From positions 1 to 16,727 of the forward strand of contig CAZTWF010000029.1 in the NCBI GenBank assembly GCA_964617245.1: 16,727 bases of DNA. Direction: 5' to 3'. How positions within the stretch are numbered: the stretch's first letter is position 1; every line of letters begins with the position of its first letter. Below the pieces are notes generated by a model. That model ran no database searches. It saw nothing but the letters and a program-made list of their open reading frames with translations, and was not told where the DNA came from. The stretch is from WYZ-LMO11 sp964617245 (GTDB lineage Archaea > Thermoproteota > Methanomethylicia > Methanomethylicales > Methanomethylicaceae). The translations under genes were made by a program, and so were the position numbers. Of the stretch, positions 6,748 to 13,523 are shown piece after piece.

Positions 6748-6755
6748 TTATATAA
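6748..6755 (-). promoter_or_regulatory. Candidate TATA box for tRNA-His
   Basis: TTATATAA is centred about 27 bp upstream of 6724, so transcription would start at the beginning of the GCTGGAG arm. It lies in the 70-bp spacer after tRNA-Glu (6725-6794). That spacer is very AT-rich and otherwise shows no gene. Cotranscription from the tRNA-Glu promoter is an alternative. Confidence 0.4.
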
Positions 6756-6794
6756 GTTTAATCCTAAATAAGATTATTATTAATTTAAAATTGA

Positions 6795-6869
6795 TGCTCC
6801 GGCCGGGATTTGAACCCGGGTCACTGGCTCGAGAGGCCAGTATACTTGACCGGACTATACTACCGGAGC
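6795..6869 (-). tRNA. tRNA-Glu (anticodon CTC)
   Basis: On the minus strand GCTCCGG pairs with CCGGAGC as a 7-bp acceptor stem. The anticodon stem is CTGGC/GCCAG around loop CTCTCGA, giving anticodon CTC (glutamate, codon GAG). The T arm is CCGGG/CCCGG around TTCAAAT. T8, A14, G18 and G19 are present; the D stem is weak (GTAT with GTAT, two G-U pairs). Discriminator is A and CCA is not encoded. No intron is needed to fold it. Confidence 0.95.
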
Positions 6870-6929
6870 TATATTATAAATTGAATTTTTCCTAAAATAT
6901 TTTATATTTGAATTTATAAAAACATATTG
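6870..6929. promoter_or_regulatory. Divergent promoter gap between tRNA-Glu and the pilus ATPase gene
   Basis: The 60-bp AT-rich gap holds TATTTTAG-like sequence near 6892-6899 on the minus strand, about 26 bp before tRNA-Glu. On the plus strand TTTTATAT (6899-6906) is about 27 bp before the ATPase ATG at 6930, consistent with a leaderless mRNA. A nearer TTTATAAA (6913-6920) is too close to the start unless the leader is absent. Boundaries are approximate. Confidence 0.4.
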
Positions 6930-8420
6930 ATGACAGAAGTAAGTAGAATAGAAGAAAGTAGAGTAAAGATTTTTTATCCAGTAGAAGAACCTTATGTATA
7001 TGTAGTTATAAGTGAAGATCCAAATTCAGGTGAAATTACTTATAAAGTTATAGAACCAACATTAACTCCTGAAGATAATATAATTTTAGGAAAAATAAAG
7101 AAGATTTTTTTAGATGAATTAGATGTAGATTTAATGGAATTAAGTAAAGAAGAAGCTCATAAATTCTTAGAAAAAAGAATAAGAAAAATAATAAAAGATT
7201 ATAAAATTAAAATAGATGAAGGTCAATTAAATAAAATTCTATATTATCTAAAAAGAGATTTTTTAGGTTATGGTAAAATAGATGCCTTAATGAAAGATCA
7301 TTATGTAGAAGATATTTCATGTGATGGAGTAAATATACCCATTTATATTTGGCATAGGGAATATGAATCAATAAAAACAAATATTATTTATGATAATGAA
7401 GAAGAATTGAATAGTTTTGTTGTTAGACTTGCTTATCTTTGTGGAAAACATATATCTATTGCTCAACCAATACTTGATGCATCTCTTCCAGATGGAAGTA
7501 GAGTAAATGCTACTTTTAGTACAGAAATTTCAAGAAGAGGTACAACTTTTACTATAAGAAAATTCAGATCAGACCCTATTACAATAATTGATTTAATACA
7601 ATTTGGTACAATTTCTGCAGAATTAGCAGCATATTTTTGGTTTGCTATAGAAAATAAAGCCTCAATATTAGTTGCAGGTGAAACAGCAGCTGGAAAAACT
7701 ACAACATTAAACTGTTTATCTATGTTTATAAGACCTGAATTAAAAATAATTACAATTGAGGAAACTCCTGAATTAAATCTTCCACATACTAATTGGATTC
7801 CTATGGTTACTAGAACAGGTTTTGGTGTAAGTGCTTCTGAAATGAGATTATTCGATTTATTAAAAAATGCAATGAGACAAAGACCTGATTATATTATTGT
7901 TGGAGAGATAAGAGGAGCTGAAGCATATACATTATTTCAAGCATTAGCTACAGGTCATGGTGTACAAAGTACTATTCATGCAGATTCTCCAGAAAAAGTT
8001 ATTTCTAGACTTGAATCTCATCCAATGAATGTTCCAAAACCAATGATTGAACTTCTTGACATTATTGTTGTTCAAGGAAGAGTAAAAATTACTGGTAGGC
8101 CAGCAAGAAGAACATTATATGTTACAGAAGTAAGTGGTTATAATCGTGAAAAAGATGAAATAGAATTATATTACTTCTCAAAATGGGATCCTATTAATGA
8201 TAAACATATTATGGAAAAAGAAAGCAGAGTATTAAAGAAAATAGCAGAAAGAAGAGGAATGACAATTGAAGATATAAATATTAATTTAAGAAAGAAAATT
8301 ATTATACTTAATTGGATGTTAAAAAAAGGTATTAGACGTTATTCTGATATTGGAAGAATTCTAAGAGATTATTATATTGATAGTGAAAAAGTCTTTGGAC
8401 AAGCTTTGGTGGAAAGTTAA
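6930..8420 (+). CDS. Type IV pilus/archaellum-type secretion ATPase (GspE/TadA/FlaI family)
   Basis: Hexameric motor ATPase that powers assembly of archaeal type IV pilus-like filaments from the cytoplasmic face of the membrane. Motifs from the ATG at 6930 (496 aa): Walker A GETAAGKT at 250-257, Asp box ITIEETPE at 274-281, Walker B IIVGEIRG at 322-329, and His box TGHGVQSTIHAD at 341-352. An N-terminal domain of roughly 210 residues precedes the core, with the DGSRVNATF segment typical of the family near 188-196. A TTG three bases upstream is also in frame but ATG is preferred. Its stop overlaps the next start (TAATG). It is the first gene of a three-gene operon with two platform proteins. 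Substrate is unknown because no pilin is present here. Confidence 0.93.
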   Translation: MTEVSRIEESRVKIFYPVEEPYVYVVISEDPNSGEITYKVIEPTLTPEDNIILGKIKKIFLDELDVDLMELSKEEAHKFLEKRIRKIIKDYKIKIDEGQLNKILYYLKRDFLGYGKIDALMKDHYVEDISCDGVNIPIYIWHREYESIKTNIIYDNEEELNSFVVRLAYLCGKHISIAQPILDASLPDGSRVNATFSTEISRRGTTFTIRKFRSDPITIIDLIQFGTISAELAAYFWFAIENKASILVAGETAAGKTTTLNCLSMFIRPELKIITIEETPELNLPHTNWIPMVTRTGFGVSASEMRLFDLLKNAMRQRPDYIIVGEIRGAEAYTLFQALATGHGVQSTIHADSPEKVISRLESHPMNVPKPMIELLDIIVVQGRVKITGRPARRTLYVTEVSGYNREKDEIELYYFSKWDPINDKHIMEKESRVLKKIAERRGMTIEDININLRKKIIILNWMLKKGIRRYSDIGRILRDYYIDSEKVFGQALVES

Positions 8421-9298
8421 TGAAATTTTTTAAATTACCTAGTCTATCAATTATTGCTTATAGAATTTTTGGAAGATTTGCTGATTTAATTATAGTATAT
8501 TTTGAAGATTTAGAAAGAGATATAAAAAGAGCTGGAATGAAAATTTCTCTTTATAGATATGTAAGTTTAATGTTTTTTATTTGTTTAATTTCTTTTTTCA
8601 TTACTTTTATCATATCATTAGTATTACTTATTTCAAGAATGGTTTCTCTTTATGCTATTACTGGGTCGGTAGGATTGGGAGTATTAACTTCTGGAATAAC
8701 ATTTTGGATAATGTATATATTACCAAGTATAATTGCTAATGAAAGAAGAAGAAAAATTGATGATGCATTAAGTTTTGTAACTAATTATATGGCAATTCTT
8801 TCAGCATCAGGTATTACACCTGAAGCTATTTTTAAGGGTTTATCTACAACAAACATAAATAAAATAATAAGAGAAGATATTAGTGATATTATAAGAAGAA
8901 TGGAAATAGTAGGTGAAGATTTTTATTCTAGTGTTAGAAGAAAAGCAGAAGAAACACCTTCTAAATATTTTTCAGATTTATTAAAAGGTATATTAATGGT
9001 AAGTAAAACTGGAGGAGATTTAGAAAGATTCTTAAGATTACAAGCAAAATATCTTATGAGAATTAAAAGAACAATAGTGAGAAAAGGATTAGATCAATTA
9101 GGTATTATTGCAGAAGTCTATGTAACTGCAGGTATAGTACTACCAATAGTAATGTTAATAATAATATCAGTAATGGCAGTTCTTGGATGGACTGGAAATG
9201 TAATAATTTGGTTATATCTTATTTCATTTGTATTAGTACCTATTATTTCAATAATAATAATAATTTTAATAGATACTATAGTACCAAAAGGTGAATGA
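8420..9298 (+). CDS. Type II/IV secretion membrane platform protein, first (TadB/GspF-like)
   Basis: A 292-aa membrane protein with about four hydrophobic segments: roughly residues 48-72, 80-105, 230-255 and 260-286. A cytoplasmic helical T2SSF-type domain lies at 106-230 and includes SASGITPEAIF and SKTGGDLERFLRLQ, the pattern of GspF/TadB/FlaJ domains. It would anchor the ATPase and help extract pilin from the membrane. It starts within the ATPase stop codon, and the next gene starts within its own stop, so the three proteins are probably translationally coupled and form one machine. Archaeal platform proteins often carry two T2SSF domains in one polypeptide; here they are on separate proteins. 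Confidence 0.88.
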   Translation: MKFFKLPSLSIIAYRIFGRFADLIIVYFEDLERDIKRAGMKISLYRYVSLMFFICLISFFITFIISLVLLISRMVSLYAITGSVGLGVLTSGITFWIMYILPSIIANERRRKIDDALSFVTNYMAILSASGITPEAIFKGLSTTNINKIIREDISDIIRRMEIVGEDFYSSVRRKAEETPSKYFSDLLKGILMVSKTGGDLERFLRLQAKYLMRIKRTIVRKGLDQLGIIAEVYVTAGIVLPIVMLIIISVMAVLGWTGNVIIWLYLISFVLVPIISIIIIILIDTIVPKGE

Positions 9299-10131
9299 AA
9301 ATGCCATATGTAAATAAGACTGAAAAATTAATTTTGTATATTATTTCTATAATAGTTGGAATAATAATTGCAATGATAGGATATTTAGTATATCCAATAA
9401 ACATAAGAATGGCTGATTATCTTATTATTATTTCAATAATGATTACTTTATTTCCAGCTGGAACATTACATTATTTTGAATTCAGATGGAGAAGAGCTAT
9501 AGAAAATAAAATACCAGATTTACTATATGATATTGCTGAAGCTCAATTATCAGGTATGACTCTCATTAGAGCTTTACAATCAGCAACATCTCATGATTAT
9601 GGAATTGTATCAAAGGAATTAAGAAAAATAGTAGCTCAAATAAGATTGGGATTAAGCTTAGAAGATGCTTTAAATAAATTTGCAGAAAGAACTGATTCAG
9701 AATTAGTAAGAAAAGTAAGTACTGTAATCTATGGAGTTAGTAAATATGGTGGTGATATTACAAAAACTATAAGGGCTTTAGCAGATTATATAAAATTATT
9801 ATTAACTTTAGATGAAGAAAGAAAAGCTTCTATGCGTATGTATCTTGGAATTATCTATATCTCTTTTTTAGTTTTATTACTAATTATAGTTATATTACTA
9901 AATCAATTCTTCTTTAATATTCTTCAGTTGGCAGTAGGTACTGCTCTGATTTTACCACAAATGGATTATGAAGGATTTAGGAGAATATTTTTCTATGCTA
10001 CTATTATTCAAGCAATTTGTTCTGGTTTTGTAGCTGGAAAACTTGGAGAAGGTTCTATATTTTCAGGATTAAAACATATAGTAATAATGATGTTTCTTTC
10101 ACTTATTGTATTCACATTAATAGTATTATGA
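9295..10131 (+). CDS. Type II/IV secretion membrane platform protein, second (TadC/GspF-like)
   Basis: A 278-aa membrane protein with about five hydrophobic segments (roughly 11-33, 41-58, 184-207, 229-249 and 258-278). The T2SSF domain at about 66-183 contains AQLSGMTLIRALQ and VSKYGGDITKTIRALADY. The C-terminus carries GKLGEGSIFSGLKH (248-261), a segment typical of the end of FlaJ/TadC proteins. It overlaps the preceding gene as ATGA; a second ATG at 9301 is an alternative start. Together with the first platform protein it corresponds to a two-domain FlaJ-like protein divided in two. It ends the operon: the next gene is convergent. Confidence 0.88.
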   Translation: MKMPYVNKTEKLILYIISIIVGIIIAMIGYLVYPINIRMADYLIIISIMITLFPAGTLHYFEFRWRRAIENKIPDLLYDIAEAQLSGMTLIRALQSATSHDYGIVSKELRKIVAQIRLGLSLEDALNKFAERTDSELVRKVSTVIYGVSKYGGDITKTIRALADYIKLLLTLDEERKASMRMYLGIIYISFLVLLLIIVILLNQFFFNILQLAVGTALILPQMDYEGFRRIFFYATIIQAICSGFVAGKLGEGSIFSGLKHIVIMMFLSLIVFTLIVL

Positions 10132-10160
10132 AAACTAATAATATTGTAATAACTAAATAA

Positions 10161-10196
10161 TACTATAATATTTATGAAATTTCTTATATTATAGTA
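10161..10196. terminator. 11-bp perfect inverted repeat between convergent genes
   Basis: TACTATAATAT (10161-10171) and ATATTATAGTA (10186-10196) are exact reverse complements around a 14-base loop. The left arm lies in the 52-bp gap after the second platform gene; the right arm covers the last codons and stop of the opposing gene. Position between two gene ends suggests a bidirectional 3'-end hairpin or terminator. Archaeal termination normally relies on T-runs, so the role is uncertain, but the repeat itself is clear. Confidence 0.5.
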
Positions 10197-11140
10197 GATT
10201 TTAATGGAATAATAATTTCTGATATAGTTTTTCCTTCTAAGACATTTATACCATAGGATTGCGCAAGTTTTTTTGCTCCTTCAGTTAATGCTGGTATGGC
10301 AATTATAATTAATTTTTTTACATTAACATCTAACATTTTAACAAAAGTACTAAGTACAGTTGCTTCACCTATTGGGTCAGTACTCGTTAATATGTCTATG
10401 GCAATTGTTTCTCCTTTATCATCAATTCCTACTACATCAAATCTATGAACAGTTCCAGATTTTCCAATCAAACTCCCTGGAGAATTTACTGAGAATTTCA
10501 TTTCTCTTAATTTTTCAGTAATTGGTTTAATAGCTAAATGTTGTCTAGAAAATTCTTCAAGAGCTGATTTATTTATAATAATTTTTGATATAGAAGAAAT
10601 TACTAAACCATGAGCAGTTACTTCTTTTTTACAAATTCTACATCGATACATAATCTTAGGCAAATCAGTTTGTCTATAACATACAAGACATCTATACCAT
10701 ACTCCTACTATTCTATAATCTTTTCCTTCAGTTATTAATTTACTACCACAACTTGGACATATTAATGTACCATCTTGAGATTTAAACTTAGAAATTGGTC
10801 CTATTATACCATCTCTTATATGTTCTATTAATAATTCTTTATAAATTTGAGTAGAATTACAAAATGGACAATAAAAATATATTCGTAAGTGTTCACTATT
10901 ACAATAAGGACATCTTAAAATTTGATCATAATATTCAGCTTTTCCTAATCCTAACATAATTAATTTATTTACTAATTCAAAAACATGATCATGTGGCACT
11001 CCAATATCTATTATATCATTATATGTATGACCATGATTAGGATCATACTCTGGTATAAGGACATCCTTTTTTGTTTTTACTAAATATTCAAATAATCTTA
11101 TGAGTCTTTCATCACTTAATATAGAGGCATAATAAGACAA
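10184..11140 (-). CDS. Multi-zinc-ribbon protein with nuclease-like C-terminal domain (TackOD1-like)
   Basis: A 318-aa protein with three parts. Residues 1-70 are helical and may be a winged helix. Residues 77-170 hold five CxxC pairs (C77/C80, C91/C94, C128/C131, C151/C154, C167/C170), enough for two or more zinc ribbons. The stretch DYRIVGVWYRCLVC resembles the TackOD1 metal-binding output domain known from TACK archaea, from memory. Residues 205-318 resemble a restriction-endonuclease-like fold (HRFDVVGIDDKGETIAIDI, then KKLIIIAIPALTEGAKKLA), but the usual E-x-K catalytic pair reads I-D-I, so activity is doubtful. The start is TTG at 11140 with a strong GAGGTGA nine bases upstream; the next in-frame Met is residue 62. 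It lies 9 bp downstream of the helicase gene and converges with the pilus operon. Confidence 0.7.
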   Translation of the reverse strand: MSYYASILSDERLIRLFEYLVKTKKDVLIPEYDPNHGHTYNDIIDIGVPHDHVFELVNKLIMLGLGKAEYYDQILRCPYCNSEHLRIYFYCPFCNSTQIYKELLIEHIRDGIIGPISKFKSQDGTLICPSCGSKLITEGKDYRIVGVWYRCLVCYRQTDLPKIMYRCRICKKEVTAHGLVISSISKIIINKSALEEFSRQHLAIKPITEKLREMKFSVNSPGSLIGKSGTVHRFDVVGIDDKGETIAIDILTSTDPIGEATVLSTFVKMLDVNVKKLIIIAIPALTEGAKKLAQSYGINVLEGKTISEIIIPLKSTII

Positions 11141-11149
11141 ATTTTCTTT

Positions 11150-11156
11150 TCACCTC
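11150..11156 (-). promoter_or_regulatory. Shine-Dalgarno deciding a TTG start
   Basis: GAGGTGA matches the anti-Shine-Dalgarno of archaeal 16S rRNA. It ends 9 bases before the TTG at 11140 of the zinc-ribbon gene and overlaps the helicase stop codon (TGA at 11152-11150), so translation of the two genes is probably coupled. It is the best ribosome-binding site in the window and supports the rare start. Confidence 0.75.
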
Positions 11157-12712
11157 ATATAATATGTAAGTCTCATTTGTCCTTTTTTCATAATATTAAG
11201 TTCTTTTAATTCTTGTGTAAATCCATATATTTTCTCCACTTTCTTCATTACTCCTAATAATTTTCTTTTTTCATGTGTTCTTTTACTTATAACTACATAT
11301 GTTTTTGCAATTTCTTTTTTATTAGATTTTCTTAGAACTCTTCCAAATCTTTGTATCCATTTCTTTGGATTACTTGGTGGATCAAGCCAAATCTCTAGAT
11401 CAGCTGATGGAATATCTAATCCTTCTTCTCCAATACTTGTTGTAACTAATATCTTTGCATATTCTTTAAAATGAAGTAAAGCAGATGCTTGTTGTTCTAA
11501 ATTCATTCCTTCTTTTCCTATAAGTATTGCTACATTTTCAATACCATAATTTTTTTGTAACATAATTCCTAATTGTTTTGCTGCTTCTACAGATTCTACA
11601 AAAATTATTGCTTTTTCAAATTTTTCCATATCTAAAATATTCTTAGCTATTGAAAATTTATGATTAAATGATTGATTTATTAAATTTTTATATTTTTCAT
11701 AAATTTCTCTTAATTCTTTCATCTTCCATACATTATAATTAATAACACTACTAGCTCCATTTTCTACTATTCTCATCCTCATCATTTTTAATGCTAAAAA
11801 AGTAATACAAATTGAATGTTCTTTACAATGTTCTTTTAAATGCTCATTACCATATTTTTCTTTTATTTTATTACGATATTCCTTAATTATCTCTGCTAAT
11901 TTTTTATATATTAAAAAAAGATTTTCTGGTATGTCTACACTTACTATTATGAGTGATCTTCTTGGAATAAATGATTTAATTTCTGGATCATTTATAGATA
12001 AGACTTCTATATTCTCAAATATTTTCTTTAATTCTTCTAATCTTTTTTGTGAATGAAGTTGTGGTGTTGCACTTAATGCAAGTATTTTACTTCCATATGC
12101 TTTTCCTACTAGTAATATAGAATATCCATCAGTTTCTCCTATATAACCATGACATTCATCAGCTATAATTATATCAAATGGAAATTTAAAAAAATCAAGT
12201 ATATCTTTTAAATCTAAGTTATTAGATTTTGCATATTCTATTTCTTCTTCATAATTAGATAAAAAATCATTATAAAATGTTTGAGGAGTTGTAACTATAC
12301 AACCTGCATTCCAAACCTTTAATTTTCTTCTTTTTTCAGGTGAAATATTACCAGATATAAAAAATGCATTTTCAATATTCAACATTTTTCTTATAAATAA
12401 TGTTTGTTGAACACCAAGTGGAACAGAAGGTGTAAGAAATAATATTCTTTTAGGCTCATTATATGTTTCTCTTAAAAGAAAAGCTCCAGCAATATACGTT
12501 TTACCAAGACCTGTTGGTAATCCTATAATGAGAGCAGTATTTTTTACTCTATCTAAAATCTTTTTTTGAAAAGGATATAATTCATAATTTAATTTTTTAA
12601 TACTAATTTTTTGTTCTTCATATATAACTTCCTTTGGAATTAAATCTAATGCTAAATTTTTAATAGAGTATGAACTTTTATCAATAAATTCTAAATAATC
12701 TTGCCAACTCAC
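11150..12712 (-). CDS. SF2 DEAD/DEAH-type helicase, Hef/MPH1-like
   Basis: A 520-aa superfamily 2 helicase. Motif I is GLPTGLGKT at 64-72, motif Ia TPSVPL at 94-99, motif II DECH at 185-188, motif III SAT at 214-216, motif V GEEGLDIP at 428-435 and motif VI QRFGRVLR at 454-461. A helical segment of roughly 100 residues lies between the two RecA-like lobes, as in Hef/FANCM and RIG-I-type helicases. Unlike euryarchaeal Hef there is no C-terminal ERCC4 nuclease. It may act on branched DNA or stalled forks, by family analogy. The start is GTG at 12712, the only plausible one as the next Met is near residue 110. A dyad element lies directly upstream. It is followed by the zinc-ribbon protein, whose nuclease-like domain may be a functional partner; that is inference. 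Confidence 0.85.
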   Translation of the reverse strand: MSWQDYLEFIDKSSYSIKNLALDLIPKEVIYEEQKISIKKLNYELYPFQKKILDRVKNTALIIGLPTGLGKTYIAGAFLLRETYNEPKRILFLTPSVPLGVQQTLFIRKMLNIENAFFISGNISPEKRRKLKVWNAGCIVTTPQTFYNDFLSNYEEEIEYAKSNNLDLKDILDFFKFPFDIIIADECHGYIGETDGYSILLVGKAYGSKILALSATPQLHSQKRLEELKKIFENIEVLSINDPEIKSFIPRRSLIIVSVDIPENLFLIYKKLAEIIKEYRNKIKEKYGNEHLKEHCKEHSICITFLALKMMRMRIVENGASSVINYNVWKMKELREIYEKYKNLINQSFNHKFSIAKNILDMEKFEKAIIFVESVEAAKQLGIMLQKNYGIENVAILIGKEGMNLEQQASALLHFKEYAKILVTTSIGEEGLDIPSADLEIWLDPPSNPKKWIQRFGRVLRKSNKKEIAKTYVVISKRTHEKRKLLGVMKKVEKIYGFTQELKELNIMKKGQMRLTYYMR

Positions 12713-12713
12713 A

Positions 12714-12740
12714 ATTCTTAAATCTATAGATTACAAGAAT
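12714..12740. repeat. Interrupted dyad with a 12-bp palindrome upstream of the helicase gene
   Basis: The 82-bp gap 12713-12794 holds AATCTATAGATT (12721-12732), a perfect palindrome. It is flanked by ATTCTT (12714-12719) and AAGAAT (12735-12740), which are also complementary, with one and two unpaired bases between. The element ends one base before the helicase GTG start and downstream of a TTTAAA TATA-like core (12752-12757), a position suited to an operator. Confidence 0.5.
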
Positions 12741-12794
12741 AAAAATATATCTTTAAAATATATGAATTTATCAAACTTAATTAAAATAGTATTA

Positions 12795-13523
12795 TTATAG
12801 TCCTAAAAATCTTAAGATTTCATTATAATTAGATCTTGTCTTTTTATAATCTTTTATTAATTCTCTTAATTTTACATTATCCCATTTTATAGTTTTTTCT
12901 AATAATTTTGAATTATTAAAGAATAAATAACCAATAATTGATGATAAATTACTATTTTTACTTTCAAGACTTATAGTTTCAAAATCAATTATTACTGGTT
13001 TTTCTTCATTTTTTATTATTATATGTGTTTTTGGATTTGATAATTCCTTATGAAATATTCCTAATAGATCTAATTTATAACATTGCTCTAATAAATCTTT
13101 TATAATCATACGTATTTTTAAAGAATCTTGTTCTCTTCTCAACCAATTAGATAGATATTCTCCTTCTATATATTCCATTATAATTACTTTATTTCTATAA
13201 TTTATTAACTTAGGTCCTATTCCTTCTTTATTTACAATACTTAAAATTCTTCCTTCTCTTAATACTGATTCTCTATTTGAATCTACTCTTAAGATTTTTA
13301 AAGCAACAATGTTATTATCTTTTAATCCTTGTATAACTATACTAGTACAACCTTTTCCAATAACATAAATACTTCCTATATTTACTTTTCCTTTAGAAAT
13401 TAATTCTTTAATTCCCATTTCTTTTATTTCTTTTAATACTTCATTATAAAATTCTTCTTTAAATATTGGATATGATAATATTGTTTTTAATCTTTCATCT
13501 TCTAATTTTATTATTTCAACCAT
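12795..13523 (-). CDS. Predicted archaeal protein kinase, COG2112-like
   Basis: A 242-aa protein with a compact, divergent protein-kinase fold. The glycine-rich loop is GKGCTSI at 57-63, the ATP-binding lysine is K76 in ALKILR, a likely helix-C glutamate is E90, and the hinge is MEYIEGE at 116-122. The catalytic loop reads FHKELSNPKTHII (157-169) and the metal-binding loop IIDFE (178-182). In ordinary kinases these are HxDxxxxN and DFG. The HxEL...H variant matches the archaeal COG2112 group, as I recall it. About 45 N-terminal residues precede the kinase core. ATG at 13523 lies 13 bp inside the CCA-enzyme gene. Substrate is unknown; linkage to tRNA-processing genes hints at an RNA-related target. 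Confidence 0.75.
   Translation of the reverse strand: MVEIIKLEDERLKTILSYPIFKEEFYNEVLKEIKEMGIKELISKGKVNIGSIYVIGKGCTSIVIQGLKDNNIVALKILRVDSNRESVLREGRILSIVNKEGIGPKLINYRNKVIIMEYIEGEYLSNWLRREQDSLKIRMIIKDLLEQCYKLDLLGIFHKELSNPKTHIIIKNEEKPVIIDFETISLESKNSNLSSIIGYLFFNNSKLLEKTIKWDNVKLRELIKDYKKTRSNYNEILRFLGL

Noticed and set aside
6725..6794. C/D box guide RNA, because ATGATGA occurs at 6725-6731
   Set aside because: No CTGA D or D' box follows within the spacer, and the sequence fits promoter DNA for tRNA-His.
6874..6919. 9-bp inverted repeat TTATAAATT / AATTTATAA around the tRNA-Glu/ATPase promoter gap
   Set aside because: Arms are all A/T and separated by 28 bases, so chance similarity between two TATA-like elements explains it.
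8420..10131. Frameshift splitting a single FlaJ-like protein
   Set aside because: Each half is a complete T2SSF protein with its own membrane segments, and the junction is a clean ATGA overlap, so two genes are more likely than one broken gene.
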